DNA from: Bacillus sp. NTK034
Lineage (GTDB): Bacteria > Bacillota > Bacilli > Bacillales > Cytobacillaceae
Length of the DNA stretch: 64,000 bases
Direction: 5' to 3'
Assembly: GCF_017303275.1 (NCBI RefSeq)
Contig: NZ_JAFKOJ010000012.1
Span: forward strand, 35,731 to 99,730
Shown here: piece by piece, positions 51,397 through 61,636 of the stretch
Layout of the letters: each line of letters begins with the position of its first letter
Numbering within the stretch: the first letter of the stretch is position 1
Notes under the pieces: generated by a model
What the model was told of the DNA's origin: nothing
Databases searched by the model: none
What the model saw: the letters and a program-made list of their open reading frames with translations, nothing else
Program-made: the position numbers and the translations under genes

Positions 51397-51414
51397 AGTC
51401 TTTCTAATCTGTGA

Positions 51415-52167
51415 TTATACCTTCTTAGGCGCGCCCCTATATTTCGCTTCACGCAGCTCGAGCGCGTAGGCTTCAAGATTCGGCATTCCCATTTCTTTGG
51501 CAATGCTGATTTCTTTTTCAATATCATAAGGGACACGGACGATCTCGATGGAAAACGGAGCAGGTTCTTTGGATTCGTATTCCCCATGCAAAACGGCATA
51601 GGTTGCCTGAGGAATATCCAGTGAATCCCCAACGCTTCCTGCATTGAATAGCGTCCTTTGCGGATGAACCGGTTCAATCAAAGCTGCATGAATATCCCCG
51701 TAACCAACAACATCCGGAATTAGTCCCTTCTCTCCGGCAATAATATTTTCTGTATTCTCAAACATAGCAAGCTTTTCTTCATAAGAATCCCGCATTGGCA
51801 CAACCCGATGATAAATGCTTTTGGCGGAAGCATGGTAGAGCCTGCAATATTTGCCGCTCATATAAAAATCATGATGAAACGGCAGTGTTCCTAAATAGGC
51901 TAACGCCTCTTCCCCCAGCTGTTTCTGATGCCATTGACCTTCTTCAAAGTCCAGCGGCTTCTGCATGAAGTCATCCCAGTTTCCAAGTAGGACTACTTCA
52001 CAGGTTTCTTTTATCCGTTCAACTGCTTTACGGGAGTTGGGCCCTTTTCCTATTAAATCACCCAGGCAAAAAATAATCTCTATACCTCGTTCGCGGATAT
52101 TGTCCAGCACAGCCTCCAGAGCTGTGATATTTCCATGAATATCAGAAATTATGGCTACTTTCCCCAT
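51415..52167 (-). CDS. Calcineurin-like metallophosphoesterase
   Basis: 250 residues, ATG after AAGGAGGAGACATAC. Two-metal phosphoesterase motifs in order: IISDIHGNITALEAVL (5-20), IIFCLGDLIGKGPNS (31-45), VVLLGNWDDF (58-67), RLYHASAKS, GYGDIHAALIEP and LFNAGSVGDS. The closest named group is YfcE/ApaH-like phosphodiesterases. The substrate cannot be told. Its 3' end faces the V4R-STAS gene across the repeat array. Confidence 0.88.
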   Translation of the reverse strand: MGKVAIISDIHGNITALEAVLDNIRERGIEIIFCLGDLIGKGPNSRKAVERIKETCEVVLLGNWDDFMQKPLDFEEGQWHQKQLGEEALAYLGTLPFHHDFYMSGKYCRLYHASAKSIYHRVVPMRDSYEEKLAMFENTENIIAGEKGLIPDVVGYGDIHAALIEPVHPQRTLFNAGSVGDSLDIPQATYAVLHGEYESKEPAPFSIEIVRVPYDIEKEISIAKEMGMPNLEAYALELREAKYRGAPKKV

Positions 52168-52335
52168 GTATGTCTCCTCCTTACTATCCTTAATTTATTT
52201 CTCCAAATCATCCAAGCATCCTCTAACAATTGGATAAAACAAAATTTGATTTTTCCCTGTACCGCCATTACATTAGAAATATGGTAAAATAACAGCATGC
52301 CAAAACCAACATTACATATAGAAGGAGTAGGATTT

Positions 52336-53268
52336 ATGTCAAAAGTATTTGTATTTGGACACAAAAACCCAGACACTGACTCAATCTGTTCAGCACTTGC
52401 TTATGCAGAATTAAAAAACAAATTAGGCGTTGATGCAGAGCCAATCCGTCTGGGCCAGGTAAATGAGGAAACACAATATGCTTTAAATTATTTTAAAGCT
52501 GAAGCTCCCCGTCTTGTTGAGTCAGTATCCAAAGAAGCAAGCGAAGTGATTCTTGTGGACCACAACGAATTCCAGCAAAGCGCTGATGATATCAGAGATG
52601 TAAAAATCCTTGAGGTTATAGACCATCACCGCATAGCGAACTTTGAAACAAGCGATCCGCTATACTACCGCGCAGAGCCTGTTGGCTGCACAACAACTAT
52701 TCTGAACAAATTGTACAAGGAAAACGGAGTAGAAATCAGCAAGGAAACAGCTGGCTTAATGCTTTCGGCCATCATTTCCGATTCTTTGCTGTTCAAATCT
52801 CCAACATGCACAGATCAGGACGTTGCAGCAGCACGCGAGCTTGCTGAAATCGCGGGAGTAAATGCTGAAGAGTATGGTCTGGAAATGCTTAAAGCAGGAG
52901 CAGACTTAAGCAAGAAGAGCGTGAAAGAGCTAATCTCCCTTGACGCAAAGGAATTCCAAATGGGAAGCTATAAAACAGAAATCGCTCAGGTTAATGCTGT
53001 GGACCTAAATGACGTATTAAGCCGACAGGAAGAATTGGAAGCTGTCATTACTGAAAACATCAAAAACAAAGAGCTTGATCTTTTTGTTTTTGTTTTAACT
53101 GACATCCTTAACAACGACTCAGTTGCCATCTCTCTTGGCAAAGAAGCTGCAGCAGTTGAAAAAGCTTATGATGTAACACTTGAAAACAGCAGTGCCGTAT
53201 TAAAGGGCGTTGTTTCACGCAAAAAGCAAATCGTACCGCCTCTTACAAACGTATTGGCTGGCAAATAA
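52336..53268 (+). CDS. ppaC: Manganese-dependent inorganic pyrophosphatase
   Basis: 310 residues from ATG behind GAAGGAGTAGGATTT. Family II pyrophosphatase, hydrolysing PPi to phosphate with Mn2+. DHH motifs: [18 protein letters not shown] (6-23), [12 protein letters not shown] (72-83) and [12 protein letters not shown] (95-106). The C-terminal DHHA2 domain carries the substrate-binding [12 protein letters not shown]. Members of this family are most active with Mn2+. Confidence 0.96.
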   Translation: MSKVFVFGHKNPDTDSICSALAYAELKNKLGVDAEPIRLGQVNEETQYALNYFKAEAPRLVESVSKEASEVILVDHNEFQQSADDIRDVKILEVIDHHRIANFETSDPLYYRAEPVGCTTTILNKLYKENGVEISKETAGLMLSAIISDSLLFKSPTCTDQDVAAARELAEIAGVNAEEYGLEMLKAGADLSKKSVKELISLDAKEFQMGSYKTEIAQVNAVDLNDVLSRQEELEAVITENIKNKELDLFVFVLTDILNNDSVAISLGKEAAAVEKAYDVTLENSSAVLKGVVSRKKQIVPPLTNVLAGK

Positions 53269-53273
53269 GACAG

Positions 53274-53302
53274 AAGCAGTGCCGCACCTGGCACTGCTTT
53301 TT
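53274..53302. terminator. Terminator between ppaC and nitronate monooxygenase
   Basis: 10-bp stem AAGCAGTGCC/GGCACTGCTT, 6-nt loop, TTTTTA tail on the plus strand; it touches the stop of the convergent gene. Confidence 0.85.
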
Positions 53303-54368
53303 ACTTATCCAATAAAGTTTCTGTCCCCTTAACAAGTTTTATCATTAGTTCCTTCACTGTTACTTCTTCAGCCAGCCTCACTCCCTGTCCGGCCCATAAT
53401 GACATAAACTCCGGCTTCTCCATTTTGGCTGCCTGTTTTCGGATTGGAGCTGTCATATCATTCTGCAATGGATAAGGCAATGTCTGCAGACCATTCATCT
53501 CTTCCATGAACCTGTTGCGAATCCCTCTTGCAAGCTTTCCGGAAAATGCTTTCGTTACAGCTGTCTGATCTTCCCTTGCATTTAATAATGCCTGTTTGTA
53601 CAGTGAGTGAGCCCCGCTTTCCCTGCATGTAAGAAAAGCTGTTCCCAGCTGGGCTCCTGCTGCGCCAAGCATTATAGCAGCCGCAATACCGCGGGAATCC
53701 ATTATTCCCCCTGCAGCAGCTACAGGACAGCTGACCGCATCTGCCGCCTGTGGTATTAGAGCCATGGAACCGATAAGCCCGCTTTCTTCGCTGCCGAAAG
53801 TTCCACGGTGCCCCCCGGCTTCGACCCCCTGAGCAATAATCACATCTGCACCAGCCTCTTCCCATTCCACTGCTTCTTTTACATTGGTTGCGGTTCCAAT
53901 AATAATCGTACCCTGTTTCTTTAATTCAGAAATAATGGAAGATTCAGGAATACCAAATGTAAAGCTGCAAACAGGCACCTGTTCCTCCATTAAAACATCA
54001 AGCTGTTTTCTGTATAAAGCAGCATAATCCTTTTCTGGCAGAGAAGGTTTTTCCTTCATGCCAAGCTCACTGCTGTATCTGGCAAGTACATCCACCATAC
54101 TGCTGATTTCCTCTGCATCCGCCGAAGCCTCACGATCCGGAACAAAGAGATTAATGCCAAATGGCTTATCTGTCAGCTTCCGAATCCGTATTATATTACT
54201 CCTTATTTCATCTGAACTCATATAGCCTGCGCCCATATTTCCAAGTCCCCCGCAATTGGATACCTCGCTGATTAATTCCGGCGTTGTCATCCCTCCGGCC
54301 ATGGGAGCCTGGAAAATAGGGTATTTTATATCCAGCATCGCTGTTATGGAATTCTGGTTCCAGCCCAT
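53301..54368 (-). CDS. Nitronate monooxygenase / 2-nitropropane dioxygenase family
   Basis: 355 residues. FMN enzyme oxidising alkyl nitronates such as propionate-3-nitronate. Marks: YPIFQAPMAGGMTTPELISEVSNCGGLGNMGAGYMS (16-51), GIVNLFVP-type segment at FGINLFVPD, GADVIIAQGVEAGGHRGTF with the catalytic His, and SCPVAAAGGIMDSRGIAAAIMLGAAGAQLGTAFL. It follows the thioredoxin-like gene by 19 bp, so the two probably form an operon. Confidence 0.92.
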   Translation of the reverse strand: MGWNQNSITAMLDIKYPIFQAPMAGGMTTPELISEVSNCGGLGNMGAGYMSSDEIRSNIIRIRKLTDKPFGINLFVPDREASADAEEISSMVDVLARYSSELGMKEKPSLPEKDYAALYRKQLDVLMEEQVPVCSFTFGIPESSIISELKKQGTIIIGTATNVKEAVEWEEAGADVIIAQGVEAGGHRGTFGSEESGLIGSMALIPQAADAVSCPVAAAGGIMDSRGIAAAIMLGAAGAQLGTAFLTCRESGAHSLYKQALLNAREDQTAVTKAFSGKLARGIRNRFMEEMNGLQTLPYPLQNDMTAPIRKQAAKMEKPEFMSLWAGQGVRLAEEVTVKELMIKLVKGTETLLDK

Positions 54369-54387
54369 TTAAAACATCCTTCCGCCT

Positions 54388-54948
54388 TTATTTCCCCGAA
54401 ACAATAGCATCTACTATACTATCAGCAACAAAATGCCAGATCTTAGAATCCTCCTGATAGGAAGCAGTTAGTCTCCTGTACATGCTCATTTGTTTGTCCT
54501 TAAAGTCTTCCGCATTCTGTGCGGGGAGCTTACTTCTTCCATCATCAACCATTTCCTGAACCTGTTTGGCACGAGGTCCCCAAACAGCTTTTTCCTTCCC
54601 CTCTTTATCTATAAAAATATAAATGGGTATTGCTCTGGATGTTCCGTTAGTCAAATATTGATCCATCAGCTCAAGATTCTGATCCCTTAAAATAAAACGG
54701 ACTTCCATCCCTGCTTCCTCTGCGATTTTCAGCAGAATCGGATTATTCAGCATCGCATCTCCGCACCAATCTTCAGTGAGTACAATCACTTTCATGCCAG
54801 TGTCCTTAAATTCTGCCAATCTTGCTTTCTCTTTATCTGATAAAGAGAAACGATCGTAAATGCCCATCATTTCATCTTTATTTACTTTCATTTCCCCTAT
54901 GTAATCTTGCAGACTTAGTCCCTTCGCAAACCAATCCATTAATTTCAT
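54388..54948 (-). CDS. Thioredoxin-like protein with a single active-site Cys
   Basis: 186 residues, ATG after AGCGGGTTGC. The thioredoxin fold is seen as KVIVLTEDWCGDAMLNNPILLKIAEEAG (53-80) and RAIPIYIFIDKEGKE with the cis-Pro. The motif is WCGDA, lacking the second Cys of CxxC, as in Thioredoxin_9-type proteins. It cannot form the usual intramolecular disulfide, so a monothiol or bacillithiol-linked role is possible. Operon with the nitronate monooxygenase gene. Confidence 0.82.
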   Translation of the reverse strand: MKLMDWFAKGLSLQDYIGEMKVNKDEMMGIYDRFSLSDKEKARLAEFKDTGMKVIVLTEDWCGDAMLNNPILLKIAEEAGMEVRFILRDQNLELMDQYLTNGTSRAIPIYIFIDKEGKEKAVWGPRAKQVQEMVDDGRSKLPAQNAEDFKDKQMSMYRRLTASYQEDSKIWHFVADSIVDAIVSGK

Positions 54949-55081
54949 GCAACCCGCTCCTTTTTTCGATTCCTGTATAGTTTCTATTCTTTATCATCAG
55001 CTTTCATTCCTGCATTTGCTGTAACACTTTGTAAAACCAGATCTTTTCCTGGGAAATAGACCTTAAATTTGTCGAATATAG

Positions 55082-55108
55082 AAAAAGCTGATGGGGTCCC
55101 ATCAGCTT
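55082..55108 (-). terminator. Terminator after gatCAB
   Basis: 11-bp stem AAGCTGATGGG/CCCATCAGCTT with a minimal loop and TTTTTC on the minus strand. Confidence 0.88.
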
Positions 55109-55112
55109 CCTT

Positions 55113-56540
55113 TTATCTCTTTTTAATTTCTTCTTGCAATAATTTGTTAACAAGCGGCGGGTTGGCCTGTCCTTTTGTGGCTTTCATGATCTGGCCGACA
55201 AGGAAGCCGATCGCTTTTTGTTTTCCATTTTTGAAATCATCGATCGATTGCGGATTCGCATCAAGCGTTTCTCCGATAATCTTAAGAAGTGCACCTTCGT
55301 CCGAAATCTGAACCAGGCCTTTTTCTTTTACGATTGTTTCTGGATCCCCGCCATTTTCAACCAGTTCTTTGAAGACTGTTTTAGCAATTTTGGAAGAGAT
55401 CGTACCGTTTTCAATCAGTTTAATCATGCCGGCAAGTCCCTCTGGTGTCAGAGCTATATCTGTCAGCTCTTTTTGTTCAGCATTCAAGTAAGCTGACAGT
55501 TCACCCATTACCCAGTTGGAAGCCTGTTTGGCGTCTGCTCCTTTATTGACAGCTGCTTCAAAGAAATCAGAAGTTTCCTTTGTGACTGTCAGGACAGCTG
55601 CATCATAAGCCGGCAGCCCAAGTTCTTCAATATAGCGGTTCTTTCTTTGGTCCGGAAGCTCAGGAATTTCAGCACGAATTCGCTGTTTCCACTCCTCATC
55701 AATATGGATATCAAGCAAATCAGGCTCAGGGAAATAACGATAATCATCAGAACCTTCTTTTACCCTCATTAGTATGGTTTTATTGGTTGCTTCATCATAG
55801 CGCAATGTTTCCTGCTGGATTGTACCGCCTGAACTTAAAACCTCTTCCTGTCTCTTCTCCTCGTACTCCAGCCCTTTGCGGACAAAGTTAAAGGAGTTCA
55901 GGTTCTTAAGCTCTGTCTTTGTGCCAAATTCCTCCTGGCCGACAGGACGAAGGGAGATATTCGCATCACAGCGAAGTGAACCCTCTTCCATTTTACAGTC
56001 AGAAACGCCAGTATACTGGATGATGGACTTCAGCTTCTCCAAATATGCGTATGCTTCATTTGGCGTGCGGATATCCGGCTCAGAAACAATCTCGATCAGC
56101 GGTGTACCTTGGCGGTTATAGTCTACAAGAGAATATCCTTTAGCATGAGACAGTTTTCCTGCATCTTCTTCAAGATGGATCCGCGTAATGCCGATTTTTT
56201 TCTTATAGCCGTCGACTTCGATCTCAATCCACCCATGCTCACCTATTGGCTTATCGAATTGTGAAATCTGGTAGGCTTTTGGGTTATCCGGGTAAAAATA
56301 ATTCTTCCGATCAAACTTTGTAACAGGTGCGATTTCACAATTCAGTGCCATCGCAGCCTTCATTCCGAATTCAACTGCCTTTTTATTAATGACAGGAAGA
56401 ACTCCAGGGTAGCCCAGGTCGACGACCGTTGTATTGGAGTTGGGCTCTGCCCCAAAATGGTTTGGGCTTGCCGAGAATATTTTTGAATCTGTTTTTAGCT
56501 CAACATGTACTTCAAGTCCGATAACCGTTTCGTATTTCAT
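55113..56540 (-). CDS. gatB: Asp/Glu-tRNA amidotransferase subunit B
   Basis: 475 residues. The kinase/tRNA-binding subunit of GatCAB, which converts Glu-tRNA-Gln and Asp-tRNA-Asn to Gln- and Asn-tRNA. Marks: [28 protein letters not shown] (3-30), [22 protein letters not shown] (78-99), [18 protein letters not shown] and the C-terminal YqeY-like tail [35 protein letters not shown]. It follows gatA by 12 bp. Start after AAGGGGGGAAATTC. Confidence 0.97.
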   Translation of the reverse strand: MKYETVIGLEVHVELKTDSKIFSASPNHFGAEPNSNTTVVDLGYPGVLPVINKKAVEFGMKAAMALNCEIAPVTKFDRKNYFYPDNPKAYQISQFDKPIGEHGWIEIEVDGYKKKIGITRIHLEEDAGKLSHAKGYSLVDYNRQGTPLIEIVSEPDIRTPNEAYAYLEKLKSIIQYTGVSDCKMEEGSLRCDANISLRPVGQEEFGTKTELKNLNSFNFVRKGLEYEEKRQEEVLSSGGTIQQETLRYDEATNKTILMRVKEGSDDYRYFPEPDLLDIHIDEEWKQRIRAEIPELPDQRKNRYIEELGLPAYDAAVLTVTKETSDFFEAAVNKGADAKQASNWVMGELSAYLNAEQKELTDIALTPEGLAGMIKLIENGTISSKIAKTVFKELVENGGDPETIVKEKGLVQISDEGALLKIIGETLDANPQSIDDFKNGKQKAIGFLVGQIMKATKGQANPPLVNKLLQEEIKKR

Positions 56541-56552
56541 GAATTTCCCCCC

Positions 56553-58013
56553 TTACAGTCCCGGTTTTTGCTTATGGAATTCTGTAGCCTGCTCAAAAGC
56601 ATGCGCTACGCGGTAAACAGTGCTTTCATCAAAATGCTTTCCGATAATCTGAAGGCCAAGCGGCAATCCATCCGCGAATCCGCAAGGTACGCTGATTCCA
56701 GGCACCCCGGCAAGGTTTACTGGAATAGTCAGAATATCATTTGCGTACATAGTGAGCGGATCAGACGTATTTTCTCCAATCTTAAAGGCAGGAGTTGGTG
56801 CTGTCGGTCCAATAATGACATCAAATTTTTCAAAAACATTTTCAAAGTCTTGTTTAATCAGTGTACGCACCTTTTGTGCCTTTTTATAGTAGGCATCATA
56901 ATAGCCTGAACTTAAGGCGAATGTTCCGAGCATTATGCGGCGCTTCACTTCATCACCGAAGCCTTCTGCACGGGTCTTTTTGTATAAATCGATTAAATTC
57001 TCAGGATCTGCTGTTCTATAGCCATAGCGTACGCCATCAAAGCGCGCCAGGTTCGCCGATGCCTCAGAGGAGGACAGCAGATAATACGTTGCCAGTGCAT
57101 ATTTCGAATGCGGCAGGGAAACTTCCTCCCATGTTGCCCCAAGTTTTTCTAACACTTTCAGGGCGTCCAGTACTGACTGGCGCACCTCTTCATTTACACC
57201 TTCAGCCAAATACTCTTTCGGTACGGCAATTCTTAGCCCCTTTACATCCCCAGTCAAGCTTTCCGCGTAGCTTGGGACCTCAACATTTGCTGAAGTAGAG
57301 TCCATGGGATCCACACCTGAAATTGCCTGAAGCAGGTAGGCGTTATCTTCAACGGTCCGTGTAATTGGCCCGATTTGATCCAGAGATGAGGCAAACGCGA
57401 TCAGTCCGAACCTTGAAACTCTTCCATATGTAGGCTTTAACCCAACTACTCCGCAATAAGAAGCAGGCTGTCTGATTGAGCCACCAGTGTCTGATCCAAG
57501 AGAAAATAAAACTTCACCGGCTGCAACAGAAGCAGCAGAACCGCCGGAAGATCCCCCGGGAACTCTTTCAAGATTCCATGGATTTCGGGTTACTTGAAAG
57601 CCTGAGTTTTCATTGGATGATCCCATTGCAAATTCATCCATATTCAGTTTACCGATTGTAATCGTTTCAGCATTATGTAATTTGGATGCAGCAGTAGCAT
57701 CATAAATAGGATCAAAGTTTTCAAGAATTTTACTCGCACTGGTGGTGCGCAGCCCCTTCGTTACGATGTTATCCTTCACGCCGATTGGCATACCGAACAA
57801 AAGGCCTTTTGCCTCGTCTGTTCCAATTTTACCATCCATTCTTTTAGCTGCTTCACGAGCTCTTTCTTCATCAAACGTCAAGAAAGCCTGTACTTTATCT
57901 TCAACTTCACCGATTCGCTTGTACGATTCGCTGACAAGGTCGGTAACCGTGATTTCTTTCTTATGTAAAAGCTGATGAAGCTCCGATACCTTATGGTCAA
58001 ATAAACTCACCAT
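56553..58013 (-). CDS. gatA: Asp/Glu-tRNA amidotransferase subunit A
   Basis: 486 residues from ATG; a GTG one codon later (MSLFDHK, as in B. subtilis) has equally good spacing from GGGAGGGG. The amidase subunit releases ammonia from glutamine. The amidase signature is clear: Lys in [19 protein letters not shown], and [43 protein letters not shown] Ser-cisSer-Lys region near residue 150. It begins 10 bp after gatC. Confidence 0.97.
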   Translation of the reverse strand: MVSLFDHKVSELHQLLHKKEITVTDLVSESYKRIGEVEDKVQAFLTFDEERAREAAKRMDGKIGTDEAKGLLFGMPIGVKDNIVTKGLRTTSASKILENFDPIYDATAASKLHNAETITIGKLNMDEFAMGSSNENSGFQVTRNPWNLERVPGGSSGGSAASVAAGEVLFSLGSDTGGSIRQPASYCGVVGLKPTYGRVSRFGLIAFASSLDQIGPITRTVEDNAYLLQAISGVDPMDSTSANVEVPSYAESLTGDVKGLRIAVPKEYLAEGVNEEVRQSVLDALKVLEKLGATWEEVSLPHSKYALATYYLLSSSEASANLARFDGVRYGYRTADPENLIDLYKKTRAEGFGDEVKRRIMLGTFALSSGYYDAYYKKAQKVRTLIKQDFENVFEKFDVIIGPTAPTPAFKIGENTSDPLTMYANDILTIPVNLAGVPGISVPCGFADGLPLGLQIIGKHFDESTVYRVAHAFEQATEFHKQKPGL

Positions 58014-58023
58014 TTTCCCCTCC

Positions 58024-58314
58024 CTATTCAATAATAGACGGCACTTTTATATAGCCATCCTGATGTTCCGGCGCATTTTTCAGAACTTCTTCCTGTGGAA
58101 GCCCCTTATTCGCCTTATCTTCTCTCAATACATTCTTCATATCAAGAACATGGGATGTTGGTTCAACATGATCTGTATCAAGCTCATTCAGCAGCTCTGC
58201 AAATGAAATCATCTTGTCCAGCTGTTCGGTATAAGCAACAGCTTCTTCCTCAGTCATTGCAAGTCGCGCCAAGTGTGCAACATGCTTAACCTGATCTATT
58301 GAAATTCTCGACAT
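58024..58314 (-). CDS. gatC: Asp/Glu-tRNA amidotransferase subunit C
   Basis: 96 residues from ATG behind TTGGAGGTGGCATTA. The small belt subunit that wraps GatA and GatB. Marks: [21 protein letters not shown] (4-24), [27 protein letters not shown] and [32 protein letters not shown]. First gene of gatC-gatA-gatB. Confidence 0.97.
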   Translation of the reverse strand: MSRISIDQVKHVAHLARLAMTEEEAVAYTEQLDKMISFAELLNELDTDHVEPTSHVLDMKNVLREDKANKGLPQEEVLKNAPEHQDGYIKVPSIIE

Positions 58315-58534
58315 TAATGCCACCTCCAAAAATTGAATACTGTCAATGCACAATTATTATGATCATACCAAACTTTCGCGCGTTAAAGCAATACGCGTAC
58401 ACCAGCTGGCATAGCAATCTTCTGCTTATTTTACCATGAGTTCAGCGAATTGTGTGTTTGCTTCTCTTTTTAGAGGATAAATGAAAAGCGACACCGAATA
58501 ACTGGGGATGTAAATAAGGACAGGAGGTGCGATT

Positions 58535-58891
58535 ATGGAATTTTTCCGATTTGATTTGGATGTCAGCAGGGAAATTGCCCAATTCAGCAGCCACAATGCC
58601 AGCATCACCCCGATTATCCGGAACAAAACAGCTACAGTTGGGTGTATCCACCTGAAAGATAATAGTGTTTTAGGCATGCATCCGGCAGCTTGTCCCCAGC
58701 TATTTCTCATCGTTGACGGGGAAGGATGGGTTAAAACTGCTGGCGGTAAACAAATTGCAGTCCAAAAAGGAACCGCTGTTTATTGGTCTGAAGGTGAGGA
58801 TCATGAATCAGGCTCTTACCTTGGCATGACTGCAATTGTGGTTGAAGGTCCTGATTTGGATCCGCATCTGTACCTGAAGCCTTTGGAATAA
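58535..58891 (+). CDS. Cupin domain protein
   Basis: 118 residues, ATG after AGGAGGTGCGATT. Single beta-barrel cupin: motif 1 region VGCIHLKDNSVLGMHPAACPQLFLIVDGEGWVKTAGGKQIAV (about 37-78) and motif 2 GTAVYWSEGEDHESGS (80-95). The usual metal-ligand spacing is partly changed (M-H-P-A-A-C-P-Q), so metal binding is uncertain. Enzyme or sensor role unknown. Confidence 0.82.
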   Translation: MEFFRFDLDVSREIAQFSSHNASITPIIRNKTATVGCIHLKDNSVLGMHPAACPQLFLIVDGEGWVKTAGGKQIAVQKGTAVYWSEGEDHESGSYLGMTAIVVEGPDLDPHLYLKPLE

Positions 58892-58912
58892 GACAGCGGA
58901 ACACCTGGCATC

Positions 58913-59025
58913 GGCCGGTATTTTTAAGATTTGGCCGGTAAATCCCGTATTTCGGCCGGTAATTTTTAAATTTGGCCCGTAAAATCTCCATTTCTGCCGT
59001 TAAAATGTAAACTGGGCCGGTATTG
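58913..59025. repeat. 20-21 nt array with GGCCGGTA core, six units
   Basis: Core GGCCGGTA or variants at 58913, 58933, 58954, 58974, 58995 and 59015 (steps 20, 21, 20, 21, 20). The spacers are A/T-rich. It lies between convergent cupin and yueI-like genes, ahead of the yueI-side terminator. Confidence 0.9.
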
Positions 59026-59040
59026 TGATGCTTTCCCTCT

Positions 59041-59070
59041 AAAAATAGAGCAGCGCTGCAGACGCTGCTC
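59041..59070 (-). terminator. Terminator after yueI-like gene
   Basis: GAGCAGCG/CGCTGCTC stem, 7-nt loop, TATTTTTAG tail on the minus strand; it overlaps the stop codon. Confidence 0.88.
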
Positions 59071-59503
59071 ATTTTTGCTTGAATAGTTTGGCAAATAGGC
59101 CGCCCTTTTTTTCTTTTTTTGCTTCTGCTTTGACCGTTTTCCTCTCCACGAAAATTTCCGGTTTATCAATCGCATAGTCATAGGCTAGAACCAGCCCGAT
59201 CTCTGAATTATGTTCTTTATTGGTGACGATTGTATATTCTACCTTATAGACAGAAGCCAATTTTATATATTTTGATAAATAGGAGTAACTCATATTGCCA
59301 TTCAGATAAAGATGAGCTTTGCTGTTGGCTTTAAGTGCCTCTTCCACCTGCGGATAGATTCCATCTTCCCTCATCTGCGGCTGCTTCAAGGCAATGACCA
59401 CCCTCTCTCGAAGCGATCCAAGAAACTTGCGGCGCTCATCAGGCTTGGTCTGTTTTTGTCCATGAATTCCCTGTTGAAGATAATCATCTATATTTTCAGC
59501 CAA
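59069..59503 (-). CDS. yueI: YueI family protein (DUF1694)
   Basis: 144 residues from TTG 5 nt after GGAGGGTG; the ATG 15 nt earlier overlaps that site, and B. subtilis YueI begins at the matching place. Marks: DDYLQQGIHGQKQTKPDERRKFLGSLRERVVIAL (5-38) and LYLNGNMSYSYLSKYIKLASVY. The C-tail is Lys-rich and ends GLFAKLFKQK. Function unknown. In B. subtilis the gene lies beside nicotinamidase yueJ; here pncA is about 4 kb away. Confidence 0.88.
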   Translation of the reverse strand: MAENIDDYLQQGIHGQKQTKPDERRKFLGSLRERVVIALKQPQMREDGIYPQVEEALKANSKAHLYLNGNMSYSYLSKYIKLASVYKVEYTIVTNKEHNSEIGLVLAYDYAIDKPEIFVERKTVKAEAKKEKKGGLFAKLFKQK

Positions 59504-59626
59504 TAGTACACCCTCCATCCATATATGTCCTCAATGCTTTCATTGTATTCAGTATTACGCCCTATTTCAAATTTTGCCTATATATTATGTATGTTTTTGC
59601 AGCATGTACTGTGCTTGCTATCAAAG

Positions 59627-59659
59627 CAAAAAAATACCTCCCTTCAATGGAAGAGAGGT
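59627..59659 (-). terminator. Terminator after aceA
   Basis: 10-bp stem ACCTCTCTTC/GAAGGGAGGT with one G-U pair, 4-nt loop, minus-strand T7. Confidence 0.88.
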
Positions 59660-59711
59660 TCAAAATAGGAGAATATAATGGTAAAAAAATCAAGTTACAT
59701 ACGGGTAAAAA

Positions 59712-61001
59712 TTAAGCTTCCTGCTTTTCAGTGAACTGTTCTTCCTCAGTGGATCCCTTTAAAGCAGTTGTCGAGGAAGTACCACCAGTAATAACCATGG
59801 AAACCTGGTCAAAATAGCCGGTGCCCACTTCACGCTGATGTCTTGTCGCGGTGTAGCCATGTGTTTCGCTGGCAAACTCGGCCTGCTGAAGTTCAGAGTA
59901 CGCAGCCATTCCGCGGTCTTTATAGCCGCGAGCCAATTCAAACATGCTATGGTTTAGCGCATGGAATCCTGCCAAAGTAACAAACTGGAACTTGTAGCCC
60001 ATTTTGCCGAGCTCAACCTGGAACTTTGCAATCGTTTCGTCATCGAGCTTTTTCTTCCAATTGAATGAAGGAGAGCAATTATACGCTAACAGCTTGCCAG
60101 GGAATTTCTCATGGATTGCTTCGGCAAAGCGTCTCGCTTCATCGAGATCCGGTTCAGATGTTTCACACCATACCAGGTCTGCATAAGGCGCATATGCCAA
60201 TCCCCGAGCGATCGCTTGGTCGAGCCCAGCCTTTGTACGGAAGAAACCTTCAGGTGTACGTTCCCCGGTAATGAAAGGTGCATCATAAGGGTCCACATCG
60301 CTGGTAATTAAATCTGCAGCATTGGCATCAGTCCGTGCGACAATGACAGTCGGCACGCCCATTACGTCTGCTGCCAATCTCGCAGAAATTAAATTCTTAA
60401 CAGCAGTCTGGGTTGGCAGCAAAACCTTTCCGCCAAGGTGACCGCATTTCTTCTCAGAAGATAGCTGGTCCTCAAAGTGTACTCCGCCGGCACCCGATTC
60501 AATCATGCCTTTCATAAGTTCAAATACATTAAGCTGGCCGCCGAATCCTGCTTCCGCATCTGCCACAATCGGCGCGAACCAGTCAATGGAATGATCCCCC
60601 TCCATATGATGAATCTGGTCAGCTCGCTGAAGGGCCTGATTAATTCTTTTTACAACACTCGGAACACTGTTGGCCGGATATAGGCTTTGGTCCGGATACA
60701 TATTTCCGGACAGGTTTGCATCTGCAGCAACCTGCCAGCCGCTTAAGTATATGGCCTTCAGCCCAGCCTTAACCTGCTGGACAGCCTGGTTTCCTGTTAA
60801 CGCCCCTAATGCATTGACGAAATCTTCTTCATTCACAAGCTTCCACAGCTTCTCTGCACCACGGCGCGCCAATGTATGTTCAATATCAATCGACCCTCTT
60901 AATTTAATAACTTCCTCAGCCGTATACGGTCTTTCGACTCCATTCCAGCGTTCATCCATTTCCCAGCTTTCCTGTAACTGACGCACTCTTTCATCTGCCA
61001 T
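59712..61001 (-). CDS. aceA: Isocitrate lyase
   Basis: 429 residues, ATG after AAAAGGAGG. Cleaves isocitrate to succinate and glyoxylate, the first step of the glyoxylate shunt. The catalytic loop KKCGHLGGK (about 186-194) carries the active Cys. [11 protein letters not shown] binds the metal, and [12 protein letters not shown] and [16 protein letters not shown] are family segments. No malate synthase gene is next to it. It faces away from putP across a 530-bp regulatory region. Confidence 0.96.
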   Translation of the reverse strand: MADERVRQLQESWEMDERWNGVERPYTAEEVIKLRGSIDIEHTLARRGAEKLWKLVNEEDFVNALGALTGNQAVQQVKAGLKAIYLSGWQVAADANLSGNMYPDQSLYPANSVPSVVKRINQALQRADQIHHMEGDHSIDWFAPIVADAEAGFGGQLNVFELMKGMIESGAGGVHFEDQLSSEKKCGHLGGKVLLPTQTAVKNLISARLAADVMGVPTVIVARTDANAADLITSDVDPYDAPFITGERTPEGFFRTKAGLDQAIARGLAYAPYADLVWCETSEPDLDEARRFAEAIHEKFPGKLLAYNCSPSFNWKKKLDDETIAKFQVELGKMGYKFQFVTLAGFHALNHSMFELARGYKDRGMAAYSELQQAEFASETHGYTATRHQREVGTGYFDQVSMVITGGTSSTTALKGSTEEEQFTEKQEA

Positions 61002-61531
61002 TTGATTAAATCCTCCTTTTAATTTAGAAAATCATCATTTGAGCAAAATCTCAGTTGTATTCCAGTTCTGTATCATAACAGATATAAAATCATTAACTGT
61101 TATGACATAAATCTAAGTTGTTATAAAACAATTAAATATCTATGTTTTGTATTATATAACAGCAAATTCGTAATGGGAACCCCTTTTTTAAAAAATTTTC
61201 AAAATTTACCGCTAATTCTCTAATCTACCCAATAAAACTGCTCTTGTTGCCAACTTAATTTTATAAATTCAGATGAATAGATATGTTGATATATGTGATA
61301 TAACAGCAAATTAATGCGAAATAACGTATTTTTATACATTTATAACTTGATAGGTTTTTAGATTTTTTGTCCCTCAACCTTTATTATGTTATGATAATAA
61401 ACGTCTTTCCAAAGTGGACCATTCCCCAAACTGATTTTTCCACAAACACAAAACTGTATGTTACTGTATAAAAGGAACTTTTTCCACGTATGTATTAATG
61501 GGGACACTAATAGAGTAGCGGAGGTGAACAT
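61002..61531. other. Divergent regulatory region, aceA and putP
   Basis: Long AT-rich region with several ATAACAG and TATAACAGCAAATT-like words near 61075-61170 and 61295-61315, possibly operator repeats. A plus-strand promoter lies at 61367-61395. No clear cre or riboswitch was found. Confidence 0.5.
61367..61395 (+). promoter_or_regulatory. Probable promoter of small peptide-putP
   Basis: TTGTCC (61367-61372), 17-bp spacer, TATGAT (61390-61395). The leader to the small gene is about 130 nt. Confidence 0.55.
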
Positions 61532-61630
61532 ATGGATTTCACTATGGCAACATGGCTTTGGCTTCTTATTCCTATGCCATTATTGATCATACTATCAGGC
61601 ATCTCATATTTTGCTGAAAGGAGAGGATAA
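61532..61630 (+). CDS. Symporter small accessory peptide, 32 residues
   Basis: ATG 5 nt after GCGGAGGTGA. Encodes MDFTMATWLWLLIPMPLLII then LSGISYFAERRG: a single membrane helix with a basic tail. The stop lies 6 bp before the putP ATG, and its 3' end supplies the putP ribosome site. Similar tiny proteins sit before SSS and NSS family transporters and are regarded as small accessory subunits. The role here is inferred. Confidence 0.75.
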   Translation: MDFTMATWLWLLIPMPLLIILSGISYFAERRG

Positions 61631-61636
61631 ATAAGT

